From Tulasnella sp. 424 (taxonomy: Eukaryota; Basidiomycota; Agaricomycetes; Cantharellales; Tulasnellaceae), in assembly GCA_019633425.1 (NCBI GenBank), contig WSUB01000023.1, positions 254,961 through 318,960 on the forward strand: 64,000 nt of DNA, given 5' to 3'. A model generated the notes under the pieces. It did no database searches and was not told the origin of the DNA. It was given only the letters and a program-made list of their open reading frames with translations. Made by a program: the position numbers and the translations under genes. This document shows positions 1 to 11,836 of the stretch, piece after piece; position 1 is the first letter of the stretch; each line of letters opens with the position of its first letter.

Positions 1-1770
1 CGGACCCGCTTCTCTTGTTGTCCTTCCCAGGTTTGATCAACGTAAAGCGATGATGATGTGCAGAAGGGGTTGCGGACGCCGCCGAGATCGTCGATCCCTC
101 CGTCGCAGCTGCAATTGACGGAGCCATCGCAGAAGGTAGACCCTTTGCGGTGTGGTACGTGTCAATGCTTAGTAGCGAATCGGCTGACGGAGGGAGGCGC
201 TGACCCACAGGTGTTGGTCCCGAAAATGGCTGCTCGATCGTTTCTGGTCGCATTGTGAGTACCGAGGCGGCAGTCGGTGCTGCAGATGTTCCTTTGCTGT
301 GTCCCCGAATGACAGTGGTGCTGTATTCCAGGAAGTTTCCGTCGTCGTCTTCTTGAAGATCGATCAATGGACGTTCGGCTTCGGTGTCGTGGGTGATACG
401 ACTTCCCCGCTTGAAGTCCGCGGGAGCGATCCAGGAGCTGGTCGTAACGGATCCTGCTCCGTTAGAGGCATCAGCCTTGAGATTGACGCCTTCCAACCCC
501 TTAATGGCAGCCTCCAACTCCTCGTCGCTGTCCGAAACATTTTCGTCGATAAGATCTGCCGGATCTACTCTGCTCTTATTTTTGCTCGCAGAAACTCCCA
601 TCCCGAAGCTGGGAATTCTGGGACCAGCGGCAGGTCTCTTGGCTCCTGCCATGAACTTGACGCTTCCGACGTGTTGGTCCTCTGACTCGTCTGGCCTGGC
701 GAGAACTTCGAGCTCAACGGCGCGGAGGCGGGCGAGGATACTGACTGTGCTAGGTCGAAGGGTGGGGTTTGTGTTGCAGCATTCGATGGCAAGGTTGATG
801 AGATCCGGCGGGGTTGAGGCAGGAGCCAAGGCGCGAAGCTGATGCTCGTCAAGGGAGAAGAAAGGAGCGGTGCGCTTGAAGGTGTAATCGTCGGCGAGTT
901 TCCGGCATATGATCTCGCAGAAGATGATGCCCAAGGAGAAGATATCGGTGGGGAGGTCGAATTCCTCACCGATGAGGATCTCGGGTGACATGTAGGAATC
1001 CGTTCCGCAGAAGGTCAAACGCTTGCTCTCCTCCTCATTACGAGCAGCAATCCGAGCAAAGCCGAAGTCGGTGACTTTGAGGCGGAGATTGGAAGTGACG
1101 AGGAGATTCTCTCCTTTAAGGTCGCGGTGGATGCACTAGGGTGACGTAATTGGACCGCGTCAGTGTAATCTAATCAGGGAGGACGCGCCTGGCCCTGGCC
1201 TCACCTTTCGAGCATGAAGATAGGCCAAAGCTCGCGCGATGTCGGTCATAAAGGAGAGTCGAAGACGCCATCCAAAAGGCTTGGATTTGTCGTAGATGTA
1301 CTGTCGGAGGTTACCACTTTCGATGAACTCGGAGATGATGAAGATGCGGCCGTCCGGGGGAGGGGCGCGCGACAGTCCAAGATACAATACGACGTTGGGA
1401 TGCCTTGCCTCCCTGCATCAATCTTGAGTCAGCCATAGATAGCAATATCTTGATAATAATTCTTACTTCATCAGCCTCCACTCGCGCTCAAAGTACTTGC
1501 GCACGTCGTACTCATTGGAGGGGAGCACCTCCTTTATTGCGACATCGATGCCGAGGTACGTCGCTACATTCGAATGCATCAGAAAATTTGCTCCCCTACT
1601 TCATGACCGTCACGGGTAGCTTGCTTACACTTGTAGACGTTGCCAAAAGATCCCGAGCCCAACTTCTTCCAGTCTCCTTTGATATCCTAGGTTCGAACGC
1701 GATCAGCTGAGATCGTGTCGGACGAGTCAGATCTCCCCCTCACATCGTATGGAATAACGTCAAAATCCAT
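1..1770 (-). CDS. LIMK/TESK-like (TKL) protein kinase, 3' end outside window
   Basis: Protein kinase of the tyrosine-kinase-like group, probably a Ser/Thr or dual-specificity enzyme. Reading leftward from an ATG at 1770, a 9-codon first exon (MDFDVIPYD) splices to an exon with the P-loop GSGSFGNVY, then an exon with VAIKEV (ATP-binding Lys), then ARHPNVVLYLGL and a hinge-like IISEFIESGNL. After an intron near 1140-1205 come the catalytic loop HRDLKGENLL, DFGFA, the activation-segment sequence GTDSYMSPEI, and DIFSLGIIFCEI. All key catalytic residues are present. The kinase domain fills roughly the first 270 residues. A long Ser/Pro-rich, probably disordered C-terminal tail follows, with no stop before the window edge. 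Assignment to the LIMK/TESK-like branch is inferred from the P-loop and activation-segment wording. The kinase call itself is firm. Confidence 0.9.
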
Positions 1771-3255
1771 GATCTAGTCGTGAAAAGGGTCCTACGGCCT
1801 TCAAGACGCGGAGGGAGGGGGATGGTGTAGATGGCGTTACGGTGCAACTGACCCGGTGGTACTTGTATGAGGAGCCTGCCCGGCGAGGTGAGGAGAATGG
1901 GGTGTAAAGGAGAGATAAATGAAGCGAGGCAGATGGCGCAAGTAAAAGCGATGCCGATACCTTTCGCTTGGGTTGCGGTGAGGAGGCGAAGGGTAAAACG
2001 GTGGTTTCTGCCCCTAGGGCGTGGTTGCAGCGAGGTGTAGAACTCGACCGTGGCAAGTCAGGAACAATGGGGGCCCTCTTAACCGACCGCCCATCAGTTC
2101 TGGTCTTGTGCTGGCCAGCATGACCGGAACTCCCCTGAAACTTGTACACGATGTGCTACTTGCAAACCAGAAACAAAGGAGCTTTTCTCCGAGAGGAACG
2201 TTGCAAACTTGTTTCAAGTTCTTTACCTAAGGTTCTCTGGGGCTGCCTCATTTCGGGGCTTCTATCACCTTAATCACGTCCTCGCGTCGAGATCTGCAGG
2301 ACTCTAAATTTCGTCAAGAGCTCAAGTGGGATTAGATACTCCATCGATGAACCGCGGCTAATTCTGTGCCCGGGATTACGAGGTCGAAGGTGCGCTCCCA
2401 GGAGCCAGCGACCACAACCCCAAGTTTGTTGCATCTGGGCACTTTTTCGAGGCGCCGGAAATTTACGTTCGACATGGAGCTTTTGTAAGTTAGATTAACC
2501 CATCCAGGAAATTGGGTTTGGAAACCCCACCTTGTCGACCAGGGATCGAGACCACATGGAGAGAGCATGAGGCCCGCGTCGCATTCCAATCCAGATCCTA
2601 CCACACGACGCTGCTGGCCGGTGCGAGATCTACTAGCGCTCTAATCTCGACATAACCCCAAAAGGGGAGTTGGGAACTGTGGCAAAGGAGACCGGGCTGA
2701 ACCATCGTAGAGTATCTCTAAGCTGCGACTCGTGGCGAGCTTTGCGATTAGACTGCTCGACGGCGATCATAAAATTTATCTTGCCGGTGGATTTGTGGAT
2801 ACCGATGAGGATTGACTGGTCGTATGTAGCGTCGCGAGGTTTACGATGCGCTGGTGGGGCTCGGCCGATTAGCCACGTTTCTGCTGACGATTCAATCAAC
2901 AGTGTAGACGATATTCGAATAGCTTCCGCCTCTGTGTTCATGTGCCTCTCTGTAGATACCAGCTATACCTTGCCATGTCACTCTCGCTTGTATCGTTTAC
3001 CTTTGCCATGGCCTTTGCGCTGAAAGCCCGGTCGTTTGTTCGAGTGGCGGAGCTCCCCCACACGCACCCGGATAGGGGCTTCAGCCTCGCACCATTTCGT
3101 CTTCACTCGACGCCGCCTAGGACTCGCAGTGCGCCGTCAAGCTGACCATCAGCGACTTCTAGAAGTCACTCTTCCTCTCTCTTTCTATTTGAAATTTCGA
3201 TTCTTCCTTTCTTTTTACGACCCAGCTCCCTCGATTACGACCAGAAAATTGCAAA
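1771..3255. other. intergenic region with a doubtful minus-strand gene remnant
   Basis: Between the divergent kinase and secreted-protein genes lies about 1.5 kb. Two minus-strand open stretches, 2633-2941 and 2332-2604, follow each other in different frames. They contain peptide-like text (for example IHKSTGKINFMIAVEQ, then VVVAGSWERTFDLVIPG) that faintly resembles a tubby-C-terminal/LURP-one-like beta domain. No convincing splice joins them and no family can be assigned. They may be a degenerate gene or chance. Nothing else recognisable is seen. Confidence 0.2.
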
Positions 3256-4096
3256 ATGAACTGCACCTTGATCACCTTCCTAGCGCTCTGCTGCTTCCTT
3301 GTTCAAGCCGTCCCATCACAACCTTTAAACTCAATACTGAGGTCAACACTCGAAGCTCGTGGTATTCGCTTACGAACGGCGGACCCATACTTCCCCGATC
3401 AGCCACCCTCATGTCAGCTATGCGCCCAAGCTTGGCCCAGCATCGATAGCTGCTGTGACGCCGCACCGCTGTTTGCAAACTTCACTTCGGTAAGCATTCA
3501 TGAGCTACAATTTCCTCTCAAGGATGATAATGAGCGTAATATTCGATCACCGCCTTAGATCATTATGAACCCCCTCCCTTTCATCGACGTCATCGAATGC
3601 TCTTGTACCGACACATTCAAGTCCGCTTTCCCTCAATGTGTCGACTGGTGCGTAAAATGCTTCTGTTCTCACTACAAGCTAATTTACCGAAACTCGTTTT
3701 CCCCCTTGCACTGATAGCTTCCAGATGACCAATCAGACTGATGGTATGTCTTCATTTGGTTGGACCATGGACCTGCGTTGACTTCCCATCTCCTTCTAAA
3801 GTTCTTCAGTCAGATAATCTTCCCGCAGTCATCTCAGGTGAGTCAAATTGGAATACCCTATTACGTATCCCTTATCGTATCCCTTTCTTTCAGGCATGCG
3901 TACGGTGTGCGGCATGATGTCGACCCTGATTGGTAGCGTCGCCTCGACCAACCGCGAACTCCCATCGCAAACACCCATCACCGTCACACCTTCCGCCGCA
4001 GCTGCGGTTTCCTTGCGACTCAGTCAACCTGGCTTCGCTCCAGCCGTAATAACGAGTCTCCTTGGCATCCTCGTGGGCTTCAGGCTCCTGCTGTGA
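3256..4096 (+). CDS. small secreted cysteine-containing protein, probably GPI-anchored
   Basis: Predicted cell-surface protein of about 185 residues. The N-terminus MNCTLITFLALCCFLVQA is a signal peptide. The mature part has a cysteine pattern CQLCAQAW..SCCDAA..CSCTD..C..C. The C-terminus ends in a hydrophobic stretch (ITSLLGILVGFRLLL) directly before the stop, after a Ser/Thr/Ala-rich linker, as in GPI-anchored fungal proteins. Inferred exons are 3256-3489, 3559-3647, 3718-3743, 3829-3837 and 3894-4096. All splice ends are GT..AG and the frame stays open across them. The fourth exon is only 9 nt and could be skipped without a frameshift. No enzyme domain is recognisable. Small secreted proteins of this form are common in basidiomycetes; role unknown. 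Confidence 0.75.
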
Positions 4097-4442
4097 CTGT
4101 AACTCTTAGCGCCGTCCGAACTTCTTTCTCTTTCCTTACAGGCTTGAATATCGAACTTTCATTTTGGCTCTTTTCTGTCTTTCACGGAACGGGTATTTAT
4201 AGTTCCTTTGTTGTTGTTAACGACCTACCACGTCCTGTCACGATTTACGAAATATCTCAATTCATTCTCTGTTGTTGTTCATTTAATGCGGCAGGCAAGC
4301 TCACGGAAGGCTTCGCTTTCCTTCGGTCAGTTTGTTGTCACCTTAGCTCCTTGGAATAGTAATTGTCATCCGCATCCGGTAAGTAAAAGAGAACAAGGGA
4401 ACAGCAAATGAAAGACAAGTGATGCGTCCATTCCACCCACGC
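4097..4442. other. convergent 3' intergenic region
   Basis: Holds the 3' flanks of the secreted protein (plus) and the Kelch-MYND gene (minus). AT-rich and pyrimidine-rich in places; no gene seen. Confidence 0.5.
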
Positions 4443-6943
4443 TTACACCTTCCGACATTTGTTAAGTTCCTTATGAGTCTTCCATCCTTTCTTTTGGCAT
4501 TCCACTCCACAAAATGCTGCTGCCTGGTTCGTGTTCCTGCACACGCCTGCGCAGGACATCCATCGGCCGACGCTTCCACATGTAAAACAACGCTTCCAAT
4601 GACCCAGCTTCGAGAATCGCGGGTCCACCTCGAAGTCAGACTCGTTGAAGTCAGATCCGGGGACATCGATGCACAGCTCCCAAACGTCGTTGAACGATTG
4701 GGCAGGTGTGTCACGAGAGGATGGGGTGTAGTCCGTACTGGTGTCTATTCCCGCCCACAAAATGGCAAAGGTCAGAACTGTTTCACGGGCACTATACCAG
4801 TTTGAACTCACATCCCCCGAAAAGATAGGTTCTTCTTGTATGTTCATCGGTAAACAAGTCTGCTGCAGCCCGGTATGTAGGGAACCCTCGAGCGATTACC
4901 TGGGACCAGCGCTTCGTCTCAGGATTCCAGGTGAAGGTATCTCCGAAGTAGGAATATCCCGTTCCCGTCGATGACGACCCTTCGCTGAAGACAAGCGAAG
5001 CACAATACCCGCCGTGGACAATCGCCCGGTTCCACGACCTGTTGAAAGTGTACGCGACTTCGGTACGCATGCAGGGTGAATTGCCGCTGTATCTTTCATT
5101 CACCCATACTTTGGTCTTGAGATCGTACGACCATAGGTCTTGGTAAGTGTGATCATTCTGCGCTGCTTCAGGGCCTGATCTCAACCATTCCGCTTGCCGG
5201 TTGGCGTTTCCGAGCGTAACCCACACCTTTCCGCCATCGATCCACAGGGCCGGGAGCTCGCGCAATCCTGGCAGAGTGGGATCATCGTTGAGTTCCACCT
5301 TTCCGGATACGACCTCCCACTGGCGAGTCGTTAAATCCAAGGCAACAAGGGTATTTCGGCCAAGGCGGTTATCCCCGTCGCTGCCACCAAAGTAGTAGAT
5401 GGTGCTTCCGGATACGCCGCACGCATAGCTTTCGAGCATATGTCCCGGGAAGGCTTTTGCCCAAGGCGTTCCTCCTCGCATAGTCGTTCGGATCGTGGAC
5501 CAGGTTTCCGTTTGAAGGTCGAATACAAGCACACCGGGTTGACCGACGAACAGATATGCTTTGTCCATGTGCAGGGCCAAGCGGAACGAGCCTCTGGTGT
5601 ACCTCAATTCAAGTTTTGGGTGTGGAACTTTCCGCCATCCGTGATTGAGGTCTCGGAGATTCAATGCCCACCCGTCGGAATGAGAGTTCGAGCTGCCGTG
5701 TATTCCGTTGAACACGTAATACGTTCCTAAAATCTATCCGCTTAGTCACTATGGAGAGAACCCAATGGACAAATTGACGATACCTTTCCAAACAACACTT
5801 GCAAAGCCTTTCCGCGATGGAGGGCTGCCATCGCTCCCTTTACTGACTTGAAGTTTGTTCCAGACACCACGGGTTTGCAAACTACTGTCCTTGTACTTGA
5901 TTTGGGATATGTGTTCGGGGTCTGGGTGACGTTTATTTAGCCGCTTTTCAGCGTCGCTTTCCTCGCGTAGCTTAAGGATGGCGTCGTTTTGGAGGTTTTC
6001 GATATGAGTGCTGGCGGTGACAGCATCCCAAGCCGCAGAAGCAACACCTGACGAGTTGCCCAGCTCATTAAATACGCTTGCTTGTCTCAGAAAGGCCTTC
6101 ATCCTTGTCTTGCATGCAAACGGTCAGGATCCGTAGATACCACCGATTCGAGGGACCGTACCGTTATAAACTCCTCGATTCCTACGTTGAGCACCTTCCA
6201 TTCTTGACGAGTCGAGTTAGCAAAGCAAAAGCGGGCGTTAAGATCGAGAACTCGTACTGTAGTATGGACCTTCCTTGCCCAGTGTATACGCGTCATACAT
6301 TCGGTGAACTTCCATCAGCCAGTCTAGACCCTGACATTCGCCCACAAATACTTCGGTCAGTGTTGGTGGTGGGAGCAGAGAAGCCACTCACAAGGACATG
6401 ATCTCCTTCCTTGATGTAGGACTGTGCTATGTTATTCACACAAGCAACTACATCCAGAAACTCTGCCCATAGGTCTTGACGTGCGAGAGAGGTGATGGCG
6501 GAGTTTGAACCGGCGATCATAATGGGATCGTAGGATTTGGTCTGAGAAAGCATCAACCGTATGCTGTTGAGGTATGCTTCCCTTGCTTCAGCAAAGAGGC
6601 CTTTTTTGAACGAATCGTTGCCTCTCTCCTTCCACATCATCCCGGCGAAAATCGAGGCGTTACGCTCTGCCGCCGATGCTGGTTTATCCAGGAACCGTGT
6701 CATATCTCGAAGAGGCTCTGGGCCTAGCTTTCCTTCACAAGCTGAGATCACGATTTTCCTGGGCACTTTCCTGGCCTCGTCTAGGTGAGGAAAATACACC
6801 GGATTGGTGTTGGCGGTTTGATTATTGGCTTGCATCGAATTCTGGTCGGAATATGGGAGGGTGAGATTTAGAGCTCGTTGGAGTATCTGCTGTGCCTCCA
6901 TGATGCGCCTTTGGTCCCAATCGGTGTGCGATTCGTTTGCCAT
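4443..6943 (-). CDS. TPR-Kelch-MYND zinc finger protein
   Basis: Protein of roughly 730 residues, read from an ATG at 6943 (MANESHTDW). Order of parts: a TPR-like helical region (ERGNDSFKKGLFAEAREAY and following, about residues 105-180); further helical sequence over two short exons; five Kelch-type blades (AYLFVGQPGVLVFDL, TIYYFGGSDGDNRLG, KVWVTLGN with DLWSYDLKTKVW, AIVHGGY with DTFTWNPETKRW, RTYLFGG with NDVWELCID); and a C-terminal MYND finger with ordered ligands C-x2-C (CFTC), SCAGVC, FCGVEC, then H-x4-C. The exon join that restores the last blade gives YLFGGYTSTDY through a GTGAGT..ATAG intron at about 4773-4820. Kelch propellers and MYND fingers both bind proteins, so an adaptor role is likely. 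The partner is unknown. The 5' exon joins near 6100 and 6330-6400 are less certain. Confidence 0.85.
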
Positions 6944-7128
6944 TTGGTGGTTGTTGGGTTGGGTTTTTTAAGCGGGGTTCCGATTTCGGATATAGTACGC
7001 CCTTACCTCCGCGGTCAGCCCCTAAATGGCAGATGAACGCCAGTCGTCTGCTTAGTCAGCCTGATAGCCAGAGGACACAACTTAGTGGCCATGCATTTGT
7101 GTTAAATTTCCAGAGGCTCTATACTCGG

Positions 7129-9543
7129 TTATGACCAACATTCCTCGCCCCACCGGCCATCCAACTCCATCTTTTTCACAAACTCCTCTGCCTTTGCTTC
7201 ATCCCATCCATCCCCTCCTTTGGCAATGCAACTTATCACCGCTTTACGAACTGCTTTAGGCATTTGGTTTGAGGACCTGTCATCCGCAGCAATGAGCGGG
7301 CGTGCGGAGTACGTAGTAGAGGGACGAGCAACGACAAACCCGCAAATGTAAAAATGACCCTCATTTGTTACAAGGTGATCAAAAATTTGTGATACATCTT
7401 CCTGAATCAGATGCTGTACGTAGATTTTGCGGTCCTGACGAATGAGACAATTGATGCCAAGGTAAGTCCAGACACTGGGAATAGCCGGGTGCCATGCTAA
7501 CCTGATCACGCGAGACGGCGAGTCGGAAAGTCAGCTCCCCTTTGTTTGCATACTCCTCCCATTCTTGTCGATAATGACAATCCGCTTCAAGCGAACGGCA
7601 ACCGAAGTATAGAGTATTATCTTAAAGCAGTCCACGATGAGATACTGGAGTTGCAAGACTCTTCAAAAGTCGCCTCACCTTTTGCCCCAGCGAGAACACG
7701 TTCCTCCTCGAGCGCTCTAAACGGCGCGACACCAGTCCCAGGACCAACCATGACAATCGGCTTTTTAATGTTCTCCGGGAGTCTCATGGTACCTTCAGCC
7801 AGCCCGATTTCAATGCGCGTCCCTAGATTCGGTTCCAGATACAGGCCTTCAGCTTCATCACATTCTCAAGCGAAACAGAAACTCTTACCGACTGGTAACG
7901 AGGCCAACCAAGTGGTACAGACGCCTTTTCTGGTTACCTTCATGATGGTTTTGTATCTAACAATCGCAACGCACAGATGCACTTCTCTGGGATGAGCCTG
8001 AATGCTTTGGTAAGCCAAGGCTCCTCCGAGCTATGTCTTCCGAAAGCTCACCTTAACTGAACTTGCAATAGAGAACTCGCGGGGACGCAAGAGCGGGAAC
8101 ACGTTGACAGCGTACTCTGGAGGGATCGCGACTGACTTGAACTCTGAAAGGACTTCGAGGATTGTTCGACGAGGGCGTGTCGTGTAAGAATGGAGGTCGT
8201 CCTATGGTAAGGGTCCCATGAATGAATCGATTTAGGGATTGGTGAATTTCGTCGATTAAGGTTTCCTCACCAGTCCCTCCTTTGTGCAAAAGTCGTTGAG
8301 TTTCTCTTTCTCCCTTTCATCGGAAGCAAAATGTTGAACGCTTTCAAAGAATGACTTCCGTGGAACGGCACATATATCAAGGTGCTTAGCGAGGAGTTGT
8401 CTGATGGTGGCTGAAGCAGGGAATTCGGTTGGGAGAGGCCAGTCTTTCACCAGCTGGGTCAATGATTTATTTCACCGCCATGGTGACAAACCGACCGCAC
8501 CTGTATTATATGGAGAAATAGAGTATGTGACGTCGGCCGTTTCTTCCCAGCCCATTCTTCTCAATAGCCAGGTTACATCGTCCTCTGGATTTTCAGGGTA
8601 TAGGACCGCAACATCACCGGGCTCATATCTAGCGAAATCATTTAAGTGTTAACTCCAAACCAAGTGTTCAGTTCACGTACGATATGTCATCGTCCGCCTT
8701 AAACTCTATTCGGTGCACGTCTTGGAACCAGTCCGCTCGAGTCATGCGCTCGTTGTGCGTAAGGGTGACAGGGATACGCCCTCGGCTGCTTCTGAGATTG
8801 AGACCCTCGAATTGGTTTAAGAGAAGTTCGGGTTGGTCCAGAGTAGTCATAACAACTCGCGGTTGAGGTCGCGTAGGACCGAGCGTTTCGGCGGCGTGCC
8901 CCGGGCCAGCAAATGTGGAGCTCAGGGCTTCGAAAAGTCGCGATAGCCAAGGACCAAACGCGCTTTCGATACTGCCAGACGATCCGAGTATTAGCGAAAC
9001 ATTCCAGGAGCTTTTGGCAGAGGAGGACTCACCCGTAGAAGTCCTGATCATCAGCATCCCCTCGGGGAATCAACTCGAGAGCGCCGAGGCTCAGAAGGCG
9101 CCTTTGCAATTTCTTCGCGGCCCAATTGAATCGCTCGTACCCAGAGTCGCCGAGTCCAAAAACCCCAAAGTGCATCGTGTCCAGGAGGTCACTGGGCAAG
9201 TCGCTTCTGAGTAATGTCTTCCACAGTGTCATCATATTGCGAGGCTCCGCTCCATTACCGGTAGTCGAGCACACAAAAATGACCAAAGGCTCATCCACAA
9301 GATCGTCCTTGACGTCGACGGGGTCGTATTTAGCAAATCTGTTGCGATTCGATGTTGTCATGTGCTTACTAAAGGGTAGGCGTCCATGGCCATTAAACGA
9401 GTCTTGTAGCCGCGTTTGAAAGCCTCGAGCCCGATCCGTTCCGCTGTGTCTTGTGCATTCCCAGTCTCCGAGGCAAAAAGAATCAGAAATGAATGAGATT
9501 CGTCGTCGTGAAGTGTCCCGTTGGAGCCAATATGTTCAGTCAT
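7129..9543 (-). CDS. TAH18: NADPH-dependent diflavin oxidoreductase (Tah18/NDOR1)
   Basis: Electron donor to the cytosolic iron-sulfur assembly factor Dre2, passing electrons NADPH to FAD to FMN. The N-terminal flavodoxin module shows LILFASETGNAQDTAE (FMN phosphate loop), VIFVCSTTGNG and FGVFGLGDSGYERFN. The FAD module has YEPGDVAVLYPENP and RPREFSIASS. The NADPH module has MVGPGTGVAPFRALEEER, LYFGCRS and HFYICG..NQMPKAVR near the C-terminus. All hallmark motifs of the family are present and the total of about 600 residues fits. At least eight short introns interrupt it; the first (GTAAGC..GTCAAG) gives MDAYPLDDLVDEPLVIFV. The start MTEHIG at 9543 is preferred because an in-frame upstream Met (9705) adds a low-complexity leader untypical of the family. 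It is divergent from the F-box gene, about 200 bp away. Confidence 0.93.
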
Positions 9544-9749
9544 AGGAGTAGCGGAATGAGGTTGCTGACTATCTGATAAGATGGCGGGAGCTGGGGCGAA
9601 AAGTGTTTCGGTCCAGAACACGGATTCGGCGATAAGCGGCGGACTTATGTCTCGCAAGGCACCCGAGCTCCTTCCACCAACCTTCCGTTGCCCCGCTCGC
9701 TTCACTTCAAGATACGCTTAGTCCGACTTCATTTCACCATTGAAAAATC

Positions 9750-11478
9750 ATGGCTGGTGGTCGATATAACTCTGCTGATGCCCTTCCCTTTGATATCATC
9801 CCTCTTTTCCTATATTGGCTCACAAACTACGCCGATCTCGCCTCGACGGCACTCGTTTGCAAAACGTGGAACCATGCGGCCACAACGAGATTGTACAACA
9901 GCATCATTTATACTGCCGAAATGGCGAGACAGAACGGCCGAGTGAGTCTTTGGTCCGAGACCGATTCGTTTCTAAGTGGAGCCACTGACGAGCCCGTTTT
10001 ACGTATTAAGGTTTCCTCTCCGTTCGACGTTATGCTCACACACAAAGACTATGCTCTGCATGTCAAACATATGAGTAAGTATTCTATGCCCGAAACTGTT
10101 TTTCTGAGCTACTTCACTTACGCCCCCGCCCCAAGCCATTCAAAGCGTTCCAACCACAAACAGCAAGCCTAATGACGCATTTACAATCAACGTTGCACGA
10201 TGCCTCGACCTGTGCAGGAACCTCATGTCGTTCTCATGCATGTCACACGGCATTCTACCGACCCTCATCAGCCGAATCGCAGCGGGCAAACCCCGCCTGA
10301 CAGACCTGAAGCTCGAGGCCGTGCTCAATCGACCCGAAACCCAACTTCTATTAGCTGTGAAGACTCTCAAACGCCTGTCTCTGGATTCTCCGACCCGGGT
10401 GGTGTTGCATTTCCTCCCGGACTTGGTCAAGAACAATGCCGCCAACCTCGAAAGTCTCTCGATCACCGTGAGTCAAACTACTTCTCTCGTTCCGCCCTTT
10501 TTCCCAGAAGCTTAGACTTTCCTAATCCTAGAATTCATTTGACCTGGATCACGAGTACCTCGGGACCATTCTCTCTCACGTGCCCGAACTTAAGACCCTC
10601 AGAATATCCGACTGCATCTACATCACCCACGTTCAGCTCCTTCGCGTCATCGCAGAATGCTGCCCATCACTCACTTCCCTAACTTTAATGATCTATACAC
10701 CCTTCCAACAAGTGGATCCTCAGTGGCCTTCGTTCCTCGCCTTGAAGCACCTCAGCATCAACGTTCGCCAGTGCGACAAGGACGCTGTAAAGGGGACGCT
10801 GGGGGCCGTTTTAACAGCGACCAACCAGGCGGCGTTGGAGAGCCTCACGCTCAAGTTGGCTGAAAAGACTGGTTTCCCTACTTTGTTGCTAGAAGACTTA
10901 ATTAAGCACCAGAGAGGGACCCTGAAGAAGCTCAATATCGTGAACACCGACATTACCGCGGGGCAGCTGGAACGTATCTGCGCCGAGCTTTCTGAGCTCC
11001 AGCAGCTGTCATTCATCATGAGTTTAGGAGTTGTGAGTCTATTGGCTAGCGTTACGCGGCGTTTGTACAGGGGGGTTTCTAACACCAAGCTCTCCCTCGT
11101 CAGGACACACTAGCTGGAGCCTTTGCGAAATCAAAGAAACTGAACACAGTAATCGACACAATTTCCGCGACCGGTCACTCGGGCTCATTGGCGCCTCTCA
11201 CTTCGCGAGAGGTCCAACGTCTGTTTAAAAAAGCGAAGAATGTTCGGACTATCAAACTGACGAGCCGAACGTATACGGTTGGTAGATCCTCATACTCGCA
11301 CCTCAGACTTAATTCTGAACTAGCGTTATTTTCCCAGAGCTCGTGGAATAAAATGCATCTGGAGATGGCTCTCGTGCGAGACGGACACCCATTTATCTAC
11401 CGATTCGACGGACAAACGGGAGAGCTCAAGGATAGGCCGAGCACGAAAGCGAGAAAGGGGAAGGTGACAATCGTGTAG
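9750..11478 (+). CDS. F-box / leucine-rich-repeat-like protein (intact copy)
   Basis: About 500 residues in four exons. The N-terminus LPFDIIPLFLYWLTNYADL followed by STALVCKTWNHAATTRLY fits an F-box-like motif that would bind Skp1 in an SCF ubiquitin ligase. The rest has irregular leucine-rich segments (LKLEAVLNRPETQLLLAVKTL, LESLSIT, LKTLRISDCIYITHVQLLRV, LTSLTLMIY, LKHLSINVRQCD, LKKLNIVNTDITAGQLERI), the usual substrate-binding part. Introns: GTAAGT after KHM near 10075; GTGAGT..CCTAG at about 10469-10532 giving SITEFDLDHEYL; GTGAGT..GTCAG at about 11034-11101. The last exon ends ..KARKGKVTIV. Its 3' half is duplicated at 13.7-14.3 kb as a pseudogene. Substrate unknown. Confidence 0.8.
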
Positions 11479-11836
11479 CGATTGTTCACGTAGCATTGCG
11501 GCGCAGTTTATTCAGCGTTCCGCCGGGGTTATTTCTTCGACAGTTGGTGATCCAAGTCTAGCAAGCGCATTTCGTAGTAGATGGTAAGACACACGAGGGT
11601 AATAACAGCTTCACCAGATCTCTTGGTTCAAAAACGTAATGTAAAACACAATTTATGATGTCTGATGGAACAAGGAGGAAACGACAGAGGCGCCAACAAA
11701 GCGACGAGAGATACAGTGCGGAGGAGAAAGACAAGTAGGATGAATGAACTGCAGATCGCAATACGGACCACGTTAGACGAGTGGTGCACCGGTTCCATAT
11801 CGCTAAATGCTCACAATCGGGACGATAGTAGTATAA
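11479..11836. other. convergent 3' region, within duplicated segment
   Basis: 3' flanks of the F-box gene and eIF5A copy 1. Sequence from about 11600 onward is shared with 14826-15063 in the second copy. No gene seen. Confidence 0.5.

Noticed and set aside
299..842. Two overlapping plus-strand frames of 128 and 152 codons
   Set aside because: They are antisense to the Ser/Pro-rich tail of the kinase, whose minus-strand frame is continuous with the catalytic domain.
9544..9705. N-terminal extension of TAH18 from the Met at 9705
   Set aside because: Adds 54 low-complexity residues before the flavodoxin strand; family members start only a few residues before the FMN loop. It is more likely leader sequence.
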